Program-made: the position numbers and the translations under genes
Shown: positions 8,006-16,875 of the stretch, piece after piece
Layout of the letters: every line of letters starts with the position of its first letter
How positions within the stretch are numbered: the first letter of the stretch is position 1
The notes under the pieces: generated by a model
Seen by the model: only the letters and a program-made list of their open reading frames with translations
What the model was told of the DNA's origin: nothing
The model's database searches: none
NCBI GenBank assembly: GCA_024401645.1
Contig: JAKSKR010000033.1
Location: 1 to 33,085 of the forward strand
DNA: 33,085 nt
Origin: Paludibacteraceae bacterium
Lineage (GTDB): Bacteria; Bacteroidota; Bacteroidia; Bacteroidales; Paludibacteraceae
Direction: 5' to 3'

Positions 8006-10792
8006 TTAGTTCTTTTCCAACTTACGAGCAACTTCAACTTCGTCGAATGCTTCGATGACGTCGCCCACCATGATGTCGTTGAAGTTAGCTACATTCAAGC
8101 CACATTCCAAGCCCATAGCCACTTCTTTAGCATCGTCCTTGAATCGTTTGAGTGATTCGAGTTCGCCAGTGTGACGTACGATACCTTCGCGAATGATGCG
8201 GACCTTACTGCTACGCTTAATCTTACCTTCAGTAACCATACATCCGGCAATGGTACCAACCTTTGAGATCTTGAAGACGTTCTGAACCTCGGCAGAACCG
8301 GTAACGACTTCCTTAACCTCTGGCTTAAGCATACCTTCCATAGCGTCGCGAATCTGTTCGATTGCATCGTAAACGATAGAGTAAAGACGGATATCGATCT
8401 TATCGTTTTCAGCCATCTTACGAGCAGCCTGTGAAGGACGAACCTGGAAACCAACGATGATAGCGTCGGATGCAGCTGCCAACATAACGTCTGATTCAGA
8501 GATTTGACCGACAGCCTTATGGATGATGTTAACCAAAATCTGGTCGGTAGAAAGTTTCTGCAAAGAGTCGCTCAATGCTTCAACAGTACCGTCAACGTCG
8601 GCCTTAACGATGATCTTCAATTCGTGGAATTCACCCAAAGCCTTACGACGAGCAACCTCTTCAAGAGTCAAGTGCGTATCGGTACGAGCATCTTGTTCAC
8701 GCTGAAGCTGTTCACGTTTAGTAGCAATTTCGCGAGCTTCCTGGTCAGAATCCATTACATTTATCTTATCACCAGCCTGTGGAGCTCCATTCAAGCCAAG
8801 CACCAAAGCAGGCTGTCCTGGCTTAACCTCGGTTACCTTCTGGTTACGTTCGTTGTACATAGCCTTAACCTTACCATAGTGCTTACCAGCCACTACAGAA
8901 TCGCCCACACGCAAAGTACCGTTGTTAACCAACACGGTAGAAGTGTAGCCACGGCCCTTTTCGAGCTGCGACTCGATGATGATACCAGAAGCCTTACGGT
9001 TAGGGTTTGCCTTAAGTTCGAGCATTTCAGCTTCGAGGAGAACCTTCTCCATCAACTCTTCAACACCCATACCCTTCTTGGCAGAGATTTCCTGGCACTG
9101 GTACTTACCACCCCAGTCTTCAACCAAGTAGTTCATAGCAGCCAAAGCTTCACGAATCTTATCGGCATTAGCGGCAGGCTTGTCGACCTTGTTGATAGCG
9201 AATACGATAGGGATGCCAGCGTTAGAAGCGTGGTTGATAGCCTCAACAGTCTGTGGCATTACGTCGTCGTCGGCCGCAACAATAATAATTGCAACGTCGG
9301 CAACCTGTGCACCACGGGCACGCATGGCAGTGAAGGCTTCGTGACCTGGAGTATCGAGGAACGAGATTTGCTGTCCGTTCTGCAAGGTAACGTTATAGGC
9401 ACCAATGTGCTGGGTAATACCACCCGCCTCACCGGCAATAACGTTGGTGTTACGAATATAGTCGAGCAAAGAAGTCTTACCGTGGTCAACGTGACCCATG
9501 ACAGTAACAACCGGAGGACGATTCATCAAATCTTCTGGCTTGTCTTCTTCCTCTTGAATAGCTTCGGCAACTTCGGCAGAGATATATTCGGTAGTGAAAC
9601 CAAATTCGCTAGCCACCAAGTTGATGACCTCGGCATCGAGACGCTGGTTGATAGACACCATCTGGCCCAACTGCATGCATTTAGAGATGACCTGAACAAC
9701 AGGCACATTCATCATGGTAGCCACGTCGCTTACGGTAACGAACTCGGTTACACGAAGAATACCTTTTTCAAGTTCTTCGTTTTCCTCTTGCTTACGGCGC
9801 TGTTCAGCAGCCTGTTCACGCTTGTCGTGACGGTGTTTAGCCGAATTCTTGTTAGGCATCTGCTTTGTGAAGAGTTCAGCCTTGGTCTTTCTGATGTTTT
9901 CGCTAGCGCTACGCATCAAATCTTCGTCAGACATTGGCTTGCCGTGCTTGCTCTTGTGCTGCTTGCCAGGGCGTGGGCCATTGCTGGTCTTCTCGTTTGA
10001 GCTAGGCTTATAGTTATCGACATCGATGCGTTCCTTTTGGGTAGAGATGCGCTGACGCTGACGCTTGCTATCGTCGCCACCGTTGTTGGCATTCTGCTGA
10101 CCGCCATTGTTGTTTTGACCCTTATCGTGGTTAAAACGAGCATCGCGTTCGCGTTTCTTTTCCTCTTTAGACTTCTTTTTAGGTCTAGTCTGCTGGTTCA
10201 AAGAATCGAGATCGACCTTACCCAACACCTTGATGTTAGGCATCAAGTCGCTGCGATTGTCATTAACAGGAGAAACAGTTTCTGTCTTTTCAGGATCAGC
10301 CAGCTTGTCAGAAACACTGGCAGCAACCTCTTCAACAGGTTTCTCTATCTTTTCTGCTGGTTTTTCAGCAGGAGTTTCAGTTTTCTTTGCCACAGCAGGA
10401 GCTTCGTTAGTGGTCACGTTCTGCTGGGCAGGTTTTGCAGGCTTATTTAATTTATCGAGGTCAATCTTGCCCACTGTCGTAATCTTTGGGATTTGGTTTT
10501 GAGGTATTTCGGTCTTGATTTCAGGAGCCTTTTCCTTCTTCTTGTCCTCGTAGCCCTCAATAGCCACAGTGGCATGTTTGCCCTTCTCGTGTCGTTGACG
10601 CGAGATTTCCTCTGCAGAAGATTTCATTTCCATATCTGGCTTGAACTCCTTAATCAACAAAGACTGCTCTTCCTCGGTTATGTTATAATTGGGATTTGCA
10701 GGTACGTCGTGTCCTTTCTTCTGCAAGAACTCCACGGCAGTATTAAGTCCAACACCTAATTCTTTGGCAATCTGTAATAATCTTTTTGACAT
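8006..10792 (-). CDS. infB: Translation initiation factor IF-2
   Basis: The GTPase that brings initiator fMet-tRNA to the 30S subunit and promotes subunit joining. The start chosen is ATG at 10792, giving 928 residues opening with the IF-2_N sequence [14 protein letters not shown] frame-extending TTG five codons upstream adds only MSDLY and is less likely. Residues about 55-345 are a charged, low-complexity linker containing two related segments ([13 protein letters not shown] and [13 protein letters not shown]). A second IF-2_N-like domain follows, then the G domain with GHVDHGKT (433-440), DTPGHEAF and NKVD motifs. Domains II, III and the C-terminal fMet-tRNA-binding domain are complete. 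It is the last gene of rimP-nusA-infB. Confidence 0.97.
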   Translation of the reverse strand: MSKRLLQIAKELGVGLNTAVEFLQKKGHDVPANPNYNITEEEQSLLIKEFKPDMEMKSSAEEISRQRHEKGKHATVAIEGYEDKKKEKAPEIKTEIPQNQIPKITTVGKIDLDKLNKPAKPAQQNVTTNEAPAVAKKTETPAEKPAEKIEKPVEEVAASVSDKLADPEKTETVSPVNDNRSDLMPNIKVLGKVDLDSLNQQTRPKKKSKEEKKRERDARFNHDKGQNNNGGQQNANNGGDDSKRQRQRISTQKERIDVDNYKPSSNEKTSNGPRPGKQHKSKHGKPMSDEDLMRSASENIRKTKAELFTKQMPNKNSAKHRHDKREQAAEQRRKQEENEELEKGILRVTEFVTVSDVATMMNVPVVQVISKCMQLGQMVSINQRLDAEVINLVASEFGFTTEYISAEVAEAIQEEEDKPEDLMNRPPVVTVMGHVDHGKTSLLDYIRNTNVIAGEAGGITQHIGAYNVTLQNGQQISFLDTPGHEAFTAMRARGAQVADVAIIIVAADDDVMPQTVEAINHASNAGIPIVFAINKVDKPAANADKIREALAAMNYLVEDWGGKYQCQEISAKKGMGVEELMEKVLLEAEMLELKANPNRKASGIIIESQLEKGRGYTSTVLVNNGTLRVGDSVVAGKHYGKVKAMYNERNQKVTEVKPGQPALVLGLNGAPQAGDKINVMDSDQEAREIATKREQLQREQDARTDTHLTLEEVARRKALGEFHELKIIVKADVDGTVEALSDSLQKLSTDQILVNIIHKAVGQISESDVMLAAASDAIIVGFQVRPSQAARKMAENDKIDIRLYSIVYDAIEQIRDAMEGMLKPEVKEVVTGSAEVQNVFKISKVGTIAGCMVTEGKIKRSSKVRIIREGIVRHTGELESLKRFKDDAKEVAMGLECGLNVANFNDIMVGDVIEAFDEVEVARKLEKN

Positions 10793-11008
10793 ATATAAAT
10801 CTGACAATAACTCAATTTAAATTAAACCATTGAACAGCCCACTTTCTGTTCAACAACCAAATATGCCATTACGCAAGGAATGGCCTCAAAGCAATCATCA
10901 CAAGTCAGTGCACTGAACTGCAAGTGACGTCAGGGGTGAGTTTCACAACCCAAAAGACTGCCAAAGCCCCAGCGAAGAGTGGGGCAACAGGGCAAGTCCT
11001 AGTTCTTT
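10793..11008 (-). other. Structured nusA-infB spacer
   Basis: About 216 bases without a gene, long for two operon partners. It contains three inverted repeats: GCCCCA/TGGGGC (10966-10971 with 10980-10985), the perfect 12-base palindrome TCAGTGCACTGA (10905-10916), and TTGAACAG/CTGTTCAA (10830-10837 with 10846-10853). The hairpin nearest nusA lacks a long T run, so it is at best a weak terminator. A 7-of-8 match to the -7 consensus (CATATTTG on the minus strand, 10865-10858) could give infB its own transcript. No convincing short ORF was seen. Confidence 0.5.
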
Positions 11009-12301
11009 TTATTCATTGTTGTCATCGTCTCCAGCTTCGTCGAGACGGAACTGTTCGTTGATGATGTTCAACAAATCGTCAATAGTTTCTTCCTCGAGGT
11101 CAGTCTTGTCGAGCAAGACGTCACGTGACTCGTTAAGCACTTCCTTTGCAGTGCTGTAACCAGCATTCTTCAAAGTTTCGATAACCCATTCATCGATTTC
11201 GTCGAGGAATTCATCCAAGTAGTAGTCATCAGCATCGTGCGATTCGTCACCTTCACGGAAGACTTCAATCTTGTAACCGGTCAACATGTTAGCCAACTTG
11301 ATGTTGTTACCATTCTTACCGATAGCAAGAGAGATTTCTTCAGACTGCAAGAACACGTCAGCACGCTGGTGTTCTTCGTAGATGTGAACATCGGAAACCC
11401 TAGCAGGGCTAAGCGCACGCTGAATGAAGAGTTTCAGATTGTCTGAATACTGAACAACGTCGATATTCTCGTTATGCAACTCCCTAACGATACCGTGGAT
11501 ACGAGAACCCTTCATACCTACGCAAGCACCAACTGCGTCGATGCGTTCGTCGTAAGACTCAACAGCGACTTTAGCGCGTTCGCCAGGAATGCGGGCAATC
11601 TTCTTAATGGTGATAAGACCATCGGCAATTTCAGGAACATCGCGTTCGAACAAGCGCTGCAAGAAGAGCGGAGAAGTACGAGACAAGATAATCTTTGGAT
11701 CGTTGTTACGGTTGTCGACTTTAGCAACAACAGCCATAACAGTATCGCCCTTGCGGTAGAAGTCAGCAGGAATCTGTTCTGTTTTAGGCAAAGTCATTTC
11801 GTTGTTATCATCATCAACGACGAGCAACTCCTTCTTCCAAGCCTGGTAAACCTCACCGGTAACGATAGAGCCAACCTTTTCCTTATACTTGTTGTAAAGG
11901 TTATCTTTCTGAAGGTCCAAGATTTTTGAACCAAGAGTCTGACGAAGATTAAGGACAGCACGGCGTCCGAAGTCAGAGAAGTTAACCATTTCAGAATAGG
12001 TTTCACCCACATTCATGTCTTCGTTACCTTCAATCTTGCGAACATCGGTAAGTGAAATTTCGGTGTTTTCGTCTTCGAAGTCCTCGTCAGACACAACCTC
12101 GCGGTTGCGGTAGATTTCCAAGTCACCCTTATTAGGGTTGATGATAACATCGTAGTTCTCATCAGAACCTACCATTTTAGAGATAACACTGCGGAAAGAA
12201 TCTTCCAACACACTAACCAAAGTGCTTCTGTCAATCTTCTTTTCTTCTGTATACTTGGAGAAAATTTCAGCCAAGTCTACAACGTCTTGCTTTACAGCCA
12301 T
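11009..12301 (-). CDS. nusA: Transcription termination/antitermination factor NusA
   Basis: A 430-residue NusA that binds RNA polymerase and nascent RNA to modulate pausing, termination and antitermination. The N-terminal polymerase-binding domain covers about residues 1-130, followed by an S1 domain at about 140-205. Two KH domains follow, with GxxG loops GMKG (262-265) and GKNG (328-331). The tail after residue 350 is strongly acidic, rich in Asp and Glu, and carries one helical segment resembling the short C-terminal repeats of some NusA proteins. The start lies 2 bases after the rimP stop, indicating translational coupling. Confidence 0.96.
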   Translation of the reverse strand: MAVKQDVVDLAEIFSKYTEEKKIDRSTLVSVLEDSFRSVISKMVGSDENYDVIINPNKGDLEIYRNREVVSDEDFEDENTEISLTDVRKIEGNEDMNVGETYSEMVNFSDFGRRAVLNLRQTLGSKILDLQKDNLYNKYKEKVGSIVTGEVYQAWKKELLVVDDDNNEMTLPKTEQIPADFYRKGDTVMAVVAKVDNRNNDPKIILSRTSPLFLQRLFERDVPEIADGLITIKKIARIPGERAKVAVESYDERIDAVGACVGMKGSRIHGIVRELHNENIDVVQYSDNLKLFIQRALSPARVSDVHIYEEHQRADVFLQSEEISLAIGKNGNNIKLANMLTGYKIEVFREGDESHDADDYYLDEFLDEIDEWVIETLKNAGYSTAKEVLNESRDVLLDKTDLEEETIDDLLNIINEQFRLDEAGDDDNNE

Positions 12302-12303
12302 AA

Positions 12304-12774
12304 CTATTTAAACTTAATAGTGTATTTAGTATATTTTATATTATCGTAAGTAAATGTGGTTTTCACCTTGACTTCCACCTTGCGTTTAGCGCCTTCAGGC
12401 TTTTCCATCTTGGTCTCTTCCACGGCAAAGTCATTGTCGGTAACATCGCAAAGCGCACCACGGTACTTTTTTCCGTCCTTACCAAGGACTTCCACTTCAG
12501 AGCCTGCATACTTGTAGTACTGTTCCTTCACCCTAAATGGAGAAGTAAGGCCAGGCGAGCCCACCTCCAATTCGTAGTCTTCCACTTCGCGGTCGAGCTT
12601 GCTTTCAATGAAGCGGGTAAGCTGTTCGCATTCTTCAATAGAGAAAGACTCTTGATTGTCGACCTCAACCAAGATTGAGTTGTCGCGGCTCACTTCGGTA
12701 CAAACGATGAAGTAGCCTTCCTTTCCTGCAATATATTCTTCAACTATTTGCCTAACAAGCGACTTTTCTATCAT
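12304..12774 (-). CDS. rimP: Ribosome maturation factor RimP
   Basis: A 156-residue RimP, needed for 30S subunit maturation, first gene of rimP-nusA-infB. The ATG at 12774 (MIEKSLVRQIVEEY) is chosen. The open frame extends 18 codons further to 12828, but that part runs across the likely leader hairpin and does not resemble the family. Family landmarks are a VEVDNQESFSIEECEQLTR-type stretch, the segment YELEVGSPGLTSPF with its conserved GSPG, and a C-terminal SH3-like barrel from about residue 85. Gene order matches that of most bacteria. Confidence 0.93.
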   Translation of the reverse strand: MIEKSLVRQIVEEYIAGKEGYFIVCTEVSRDNSILVEVDNQESFSIEECEQLTRFIESKLDREVEDYELEVGSPGLTSPFRVKEQYYKYAGSEVEVLGKDGKKYRGALCDVTDNDFAVEETKMEKPEGAKRKVEVKVKTTFTYDNIKYTKYTIKFK

Positions 12775-12800
12775 AAGAAATCTACGTTTTGGTAACAAAA

Positions 12801-12825
12801 AGTGGTGAACGAACCGCCCACCACT
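12801..12825 (-). promoter_or_regulatory. Leader hairpin of the rimP operon
   Basis: A 7-base inverted repeat, AGTGGTG (12801-12807) and CACCACT (12819-12825), with an 11-base loop. It would fold near the very 5' end of the predicted rimP-nusA-infB transcript, about 27 bases before the rimP ATG. It could stabilise the mRNA or be a control site; no known regulator is recognised. Confidence 0.35.
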
Positions 12826-12840
12826 CAACTAATTCGGATA

Positions 12841-12872
12841 CAAAATTAATTCAGAAAAATGAAAAAAACAAA
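12841..12872 (-). promoter_or_regulatory. Promoter of rimP-nusA-infB
   Basis: On the minus strand, 12848-12841 reads TAATTTTG (exact TAnnTTTG) and 12872-12869 reads TTTG, separated by 20 bases. This is one of the best promoters in the window. The interval between rimP and the GH3 gene (12775-13021, 247 bases) otherwise holds only the leader hairpin and the opposing GH3 promoter. Confidence 0.65.
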
Positions 12873-12978
12873 TTTTTCGACCTATTTGGATTACGAAAGC
12901 CCCTCAATATGCCTTCTGAAACAATTCAATGGCACAAATAAAAGCACATATTTTTCTTAATAATAAAAAAGAATGTGC

Positions 12979-12986
12979 TAAATTTG
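12979..12986 (+). promoter_or_regulatory. -7 box upstream of the GH3 gene
   Basis: TAAATTTG matches TAnnTTTG exactly and lies 35 bases before the ATG at 13022. The expected -33 position is only T-rich, with no clear TTG. Confidence 0.45.
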
Positions 12987-13021
12987 TACAATTTAGAACA
13001 CTTATACATTAAACTCACACA

Positions 13022-14731
13022 ATGAAAGGAGAAACCATTGGTTGGTGGAAGTGGAAAAAGATTAACTTCCTAATGGGGTGCGTTGGTAAGATTCAGCGCT
13101 GGAAACTAAAAAAGGCATCGAAAGACGTTAAGAAGGCACAAGAGAAAACCCTTCGCGACATTCTAGAAAGTGCAAAGGACACCGTTTACGGCAAGGAACA
13201 CAACTTCAGCAAGATTCTTGAAGCTAAAAGTGCCGACGAACTCTTCAAACTCTATAAAGAAAACGTAAAGGTCAACGACTACGAAGACCTTCGTCCATAC
13301 ATTAACCGCCACATGCATGGCGAGGCAGACATCTTATTCCCAGGCAAGCCAAAGATGTATGCAACCACCTCGGGTACCACTAGCGAACCCAAGTGGATTC
13401 CTATCACCCACAAGTACTTTAAGGACATTTACGGCAACATGAACCGTTTGTGGCTTTACAACTTCATTGACGCAAATCCCGACACTTTTGCCGGCGGTGT
13501 TGTTTCAATTGTAGGTAAGGCTATTGAAGGTGAAGCACCAGACGGTACCGTTTACGGTTCAGTTTCTGGCGTATCGTTCACCAACTGCCCTCCGTTCGTT
13601 CAGGTTGCCTACACTGCGCCACCTGCAGTGTTTGAAATTGCCGATTACCGTGCGCGCTACTATACCATCATGCGTTTGGGTATTGAGCACAACTCTACCC
13701 TGTTGATTACTGCCAACCCTTCTACCATCGTAGAAATGCAGAACAACGTTAACGAATTCTACGACGAATACGTTAAGGATATTGAAAACGGTACGTTGAA
13801 GGAAGACCTCAGCATTCCGGCAAGCGTACGCGAAGCCTTGAAGAGCAGACTCAATCCGAACCCTAAACGTGCTGCAGAACTCCGCAAGATTAAGGCTGAA
13901 CACGACGTCATCTTGCCGAAGCACTACTGGCCAGACATGGCTTGCGTAACCTGCTGGCACTGCGGTAACACCAAGGTTTACCTCGACAAGATTAAAGACT
14001 CCTTCCCTGAAGGTTGCGTACAGCCAGAATTTGGTTACTTTGCCAGCGAATGCCGTGCCGGACTTGTTATGAACGCAAAGGACGACACTACCCTATTCGC
14101 CCACATGCACTACTTCGAGTTCATTAAGGAAGAGGACTTGGACAACGAGAATCCTGAATTCCTTTCAATCGACCAGTTGGAAAAGGGCAAGCGCTACTGC
14201 ATGTACGTTACCACATGGTCTGGCCTTTACCGCTACAACATGAACGACTTGGTGGTTGTTACCGGCTTCAACGGCACCATTCCTACCATCCAGTTCATCC
14301 AGAAGGTAAACGGCATCATTACCCTTACCGGTGAAAAGCTTCACGAACGCCAGTTCATTCAGGCAGTTCACGAGGCTGAAGATGAAACCAGCATCAAGAC
14401 CAAGTTCTTTATCGGTTTCGCCGATGCAGAACGTTCGGGCTACGATTTCTACTACGAATTCATCGACAAGAGCATCGACCAGCAGAAGGCCGAAGAATTC
14501 ACCAAGGTGGTTGACGAGCACTTGAAGAAGATCAACTGCGAATATGAGGCAAAGAGAGCTTCGTTCCGCGTTAAAGATCCACAGACCTTCCGCCTGATCG
14601 ACAACTCGTTCGAGACCTTCAAGCAGCAGTGCATTTCAGAAGGCGCACGCGACGGCCAGTTCAAGCTCATGTTGCTTTTGAACGACCCTAAACGCCACGC
14701 CAAGTTCAAGAACCTGGTAGTGAAAGACTAA
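13022..14731 (+). CDS. GH3-family acyl-acid-amido synthetase-like protein
   Basis: A 569-residue member of the GH3 family, which belongs to the adenylate-forming (ANL) superfamily. Characterised GH3 enzymes, mostly from plants, activate a carboxylic acid with ATP and join it to an amino acid or amine. Visible landmarks are the nucleotide-binding TSGTTSEPK at residues 116-124, the YRYNMND segment near 403-409 (plants have YRYRxGD; the Asp is kept), and TGEKLHERQF near 435. Length is normal and no membrane segment is evident. The substrate is unknown in Bacteroidota. It is the first of three same-strand genes, 78 bases before the aminotransferase-like gene, which has no clear promoter of its own, so the two are probably cotranscribed. 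Confidence 0.88.
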   Translation: MKGETIGWWKWKKINFLMGCVGKIQRWKLKKASKDVKKAQEKTLRDILESAKDTVYGKEHNFSKILEAKSADELFKLYKENVKVNDYEDLRPYINRHMHGEADILFPGKPKMYATTSGTTSEPKWIPITHKYFKDIYGNMNRLWLYNFIDANPDTFAGGVVSIVGKAIEGEAPDGTVYGSVSGVSFTNCPPFVQVAYTAPPAVFEIADYRARYYTIMRLGIEHNSTLLITANPSTIVEMQNNVNEFYDEYVKDIENGTLKEDLSIPASVREALKSRLNPNPKRAAELRKIKAEHDVILPKHYWPDMACVTCWHCGNTKVYLDKIKDSFPEGCVQPEFGYFASECRAGLVMNAKDDTTLFAHMHYFEFIKEEDLDNENPEFLSIDQLEKGKRYCMYVTTWSGLYRYNMNDLVVVTGFNGTIPTIQFIQKVNGIITLTGEKLHERQFIQAVHEAEDETSIKTKFFIGFADAERSGYDFYYEFIDKSIDQQKAEEFTKVVDEHLKKINCEYEAKRASFRVKDPQTFRLIDNSFETFKQQCISEGARDGQFKLMLLLNDPKRHAKFKNLVVKD

Positions 14732-14809
14732 GAAGCTAGTAAACACGTTCGTCGAGCGACATTGTTACCACTTTGACGTAAAGATTCTGAACGACAATGC
14801 ACCAACAAC

Positions 14810-16045
14810 ATGGCATTAATTAACGAGAACTACACAAAGCTACCTAGCAATTACCTCTTTAAGGAAATTGCGCGTAAACTAAACGTCTACAAGGCAACCC
14901 GACCAAATGCGAATTTGGTAAGGCTAGACAGTGGCGACTCCATAAACATTGCAAAGGGTAACGTCGCAGAATCGCTGTTCAACGCCGTGAGCGCAATGGC
15001 AGAATACCGAATTGCGGAAAAACTGCCCGTTGAAGAACTCACAAAAAGCCTAAAGTCGCGCATCTTGAAAGTAGACTACGAAAGCTATGGCGTTTCGAGG
15101 TTGACAATCGACGAAATATTCTTGAGCAACAATGCCATGAACATAACGTCTGACGTCTGCGACATGTTCAGCAACGACAATGTGTTGGCATTTCTAGACC
15201 CATCTTACCCGGCCTACATCTATTCGGCCGTAATGGCAGGACGTTCGGGAGAAAAAAGATCGGATGGCCGATGGAGTAACTTCGTTTACGTGCCGTGCGA
15301 CTGGACGAACGGCTTTCTGCCCAACGTACCGAAAGAGCACTGCGACGTCATCTACCTAAACCTTCCACACAACCCAACAGGCGCCGTGTTTACGCACGAC
15401 AAGCTGAAAGAATGGGTGAAATATGCATCGGCACACAATGCCATCATCATCTACGATGCCAGCCATTCGCATTACATTACCGAGGAAAACGTACCACACT
15501 CCATATACGAGATTAGGGGCGCCAAGAAAGTAGCCGTTGAAATTAGAAGTTTCTCAAAGACCACCGGTTTCACGGGCACAAACTTTGCCTACCTAACCAT
15601 ACCGAAGGAGTTAAGTGCCCTTTCGTTCGACAACGAGGAAATCTCGCTCAACTCCATTTGGCAGAGGCGCCAAATCACCACCTTCTCGGGCATACCGTAC
15701 CTTACCCTATGTTCGGCCGATGCGCTCTACTCGGAAGAAGGGGTTGCCGAAAGGAACAAGTTGGTAAGCTACTATATGGCCAATGCACAACTCATCCGCA
15801 ACACCCTGGGCAAGCTTGGCTTCAAGGTGCAAGGCGGCGTAAATTCGCCATACGTTTGGGTGAAGGTGCCAAGCCATACGGGTTCGTGGAACTTCTTTGA
15901 GCGCCTGCTGTACGAGGCAAACATTGTCTGTTCGCCAGGCGTAGGTTTCTGTCCCGGTGGCGAAGGTTCGGTACGTTTCACCGGATTCGCGTCGAGAGAG
16001 GAAACGGAAGAAGCCATGAACCGCCTAAAGAAATGGCACGTATAG
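14810..16045 (+). CDS. Divergent LL-diaminopimelate aminotransferase-like protein
   Basis: A 411-residue fold-type I PLP protein. Its opening (MALINENYTKLPSNYLF), the PHSIYEIRGAKK stretch and SFSKTTGFTG align with DapL, which makes LL-diaminopimelate for lysine and peptidoglycan. The Schiff-base Lys250, Asn188 in HNPTG, Asp216 and C-terminal Arg389 are present. Several residues that contact PLP in DapL differ: the Tyr of the DxxY motif is His219, the phosphate-binding Arg after the lysine is Asn258, the Lys of the GAKSD segment is Met110, and the GYG segment before it is absent. No dapF lies nearby. I infer a paralogue with changed activity rather than the cell's main DapL; the family call is firm and the function is not. 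Confidence 0.8.
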   Translation: MALINENYTKLPSNYLFKEIARKLNVYKATRPNANLVRLDSGDSINIAKGNVAESLFNAVSAMAEYRIAEKLPVEELTKSLKSRILKVDYESYGVSRLTIDEIFLSNNAMNITSDVCDMFSNDNVLAFLDPSYPAYIYSAVMAGRSGEKRSDGRWSNFVYVPCDWTNGFLPNVPKEHCDVIYLNLPHNPTGAVFTHDKLKEWVKYASAHNAIIIYDASHSHYITEENVPHSIYEIRGAKKVAVEIRSFSKTTGFTGTNFAYLTIPKELSALSFDNEEISLNSIWQRRQITTFSGIPYLTLCSADALYSEEGVAERNKLVSYYMANAQLIRNTLGKLGFKVQGGVNSPYVWVKVPSHTGSWNFFERLLYEANIVCSPGVGFCPGGEGSVRFTGFASREETEEAMNRLKKWHV

Positions 16046-16117
16046 GCCGGCACAGCCACTAGCATGTTGTGGAATGTATTTCTGCTTTGTAATACTAATT
16101 TGTTGGCCAATAAGTAT

Positions 16118-16125
16118 TAAATTTG
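16118..16125 (+). promoter_or_regulatory. -7 box upstream of the HAD phosphatase gene
   Basis: TAAATTTG is an exact TAnnTTTG match. A TTTG at 16099-16102 is a possible but closely spaced (15-base) -33 element. Transcription would begin near 16130, which argues against the TTG at 16123 and for the ATG at 16144 as the start of the next gene. Confidence 0.45.
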
Positions 16126-16143
16126 CGGAAATTTTCGAAGAAC

Positions 16144-16785
16144 ATGTCACTCGATCTTAACAGATACAAAGCAGTCATTTTCGATTTCGACTGCACACTT
16201 TACGCCCCAAACCACCTAGGACGCAAGCTTGTGTTCTCTGACATATTCAATATACTTAAGGCGAGAAGAGAACGTCTGGCCCGAAAAGAGCTGAAAGGCA
16301 AGGACCTTAACAACTCGGGAGCGTTCTATACCGAGTTCTTCAACAGGGTTGGCGAAGACAACCGCGACTGGTACTTTAACCACTACCTGCCGCTAATGGT
16401 TAAACTGCTGAAAAAAGGATTCACTGCACGTCCGAAAGCGCAAGAACTGATAGACCAACTAGAAGCCAATGGCATAAAGGTAGGCGTTTTGTCCGACTAC
16501 CCTATGGTCATGGAACGTTGCGAGGCTATTGGGCTTAAACTGAATAAGAATCACCTATGGTGTAGCGAAAGCTTTGGCGCACTAAAGCCAGCTGCACGTC
16601 CATTCTTGGAAATTGCCAAGACTTTTGGTGTGGAGCCTAAAGACGTTGTTGTGATTGGCGACCGAATTGATACCGACTATGCCGGTGCAAAGGCTGCAGG
16701 TATGGACTGCGTGTTGGTAAAAACAAAAAAGAACGCGTTGGAAGCTGATGTTTTAGACTGGGAAGAAATCGTTAAAGATTTCTGA
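16144..16785 (+). CDS. HAD-superfamily phosphatase
   Basis: A 213-residue haloacid-dehalogenase-type hydrolase. Motif I is FDFDCTLY with nucleophile Asp14 and Asp16. Motif II is the Ser of LSDYP, motif III the Lys of GALKPAARPF, and motif IV GDRIDTD. The insert between motif I and the core is an alpha-helical cap of the subfamily I (phosphoglycolate phosphatase-like) type, so a small phosphate monoester is the likely substrate. All catalytic residues are intact. The open frame extends to a TTG at 16123, but that codon lies inside the predicted -7 box, so the ATG is chosen. It could still be read through from the upstream aminotransferase gene, 98 bases away. Confidence 0.85.
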   Translation: MSLDLNRYKAVIFDFDCTLYAPNHLGRKLVFSDIFNILKARRERLARKELKGKDLNNSGAFYTEFFNRVGEDNRDWYFNHYLPLMVKLLKKGFTARPKAQELIDQLEANGIKVGVLSDYPMVMERCEAIGLKLNKNHLWCSESFGALKPAARPFLEIAKTFGVEPKDVVVIGDRIDTDYAGAKAAGMDCVLVKTKKNALEADVLDWEEIVKDF

Positions 16786-16807
16786 CGTTTAACACAGGAG
16801 ATTAAAC

Positions 16808-16842
16808 AAAAAAGCCATTGGATTCAATCCAATGGCTTTTTT
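16808..16842. terminator. Bidirectional terminator between convergent genes
   Basis: A perfect 10-base stem, GCCATTGGAT (16814-16823) with ATCCAATGGC (16827-16836), closes on a 3-base loop. It is flanked by six A and six T. It serves both the HAD gene and the opposing repeat-protein gene. Confidence 0.9.
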
Positions 16843-16875
16843 GTGGGTTATTGCGGCAGTTTGCAGCCGCCTTGT

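Noticed and set aside
8504..10000. Plus-strand open frame of 498 codons over infB
   Set aside because: It is wholly inside the conserved IF-2 gene and shows no family features.
12775..12828. N-terminal extension of RimP by 18 residues
   Set aside because: It is absent from the family pattern and covers the leader hairpin close to the promoter.
14732..14809. Separate promoter for the DapL-like gene
   Set aside because: The nearest candidate has four bases instead of two between TA and TTTG, so it does not fit the consensus.
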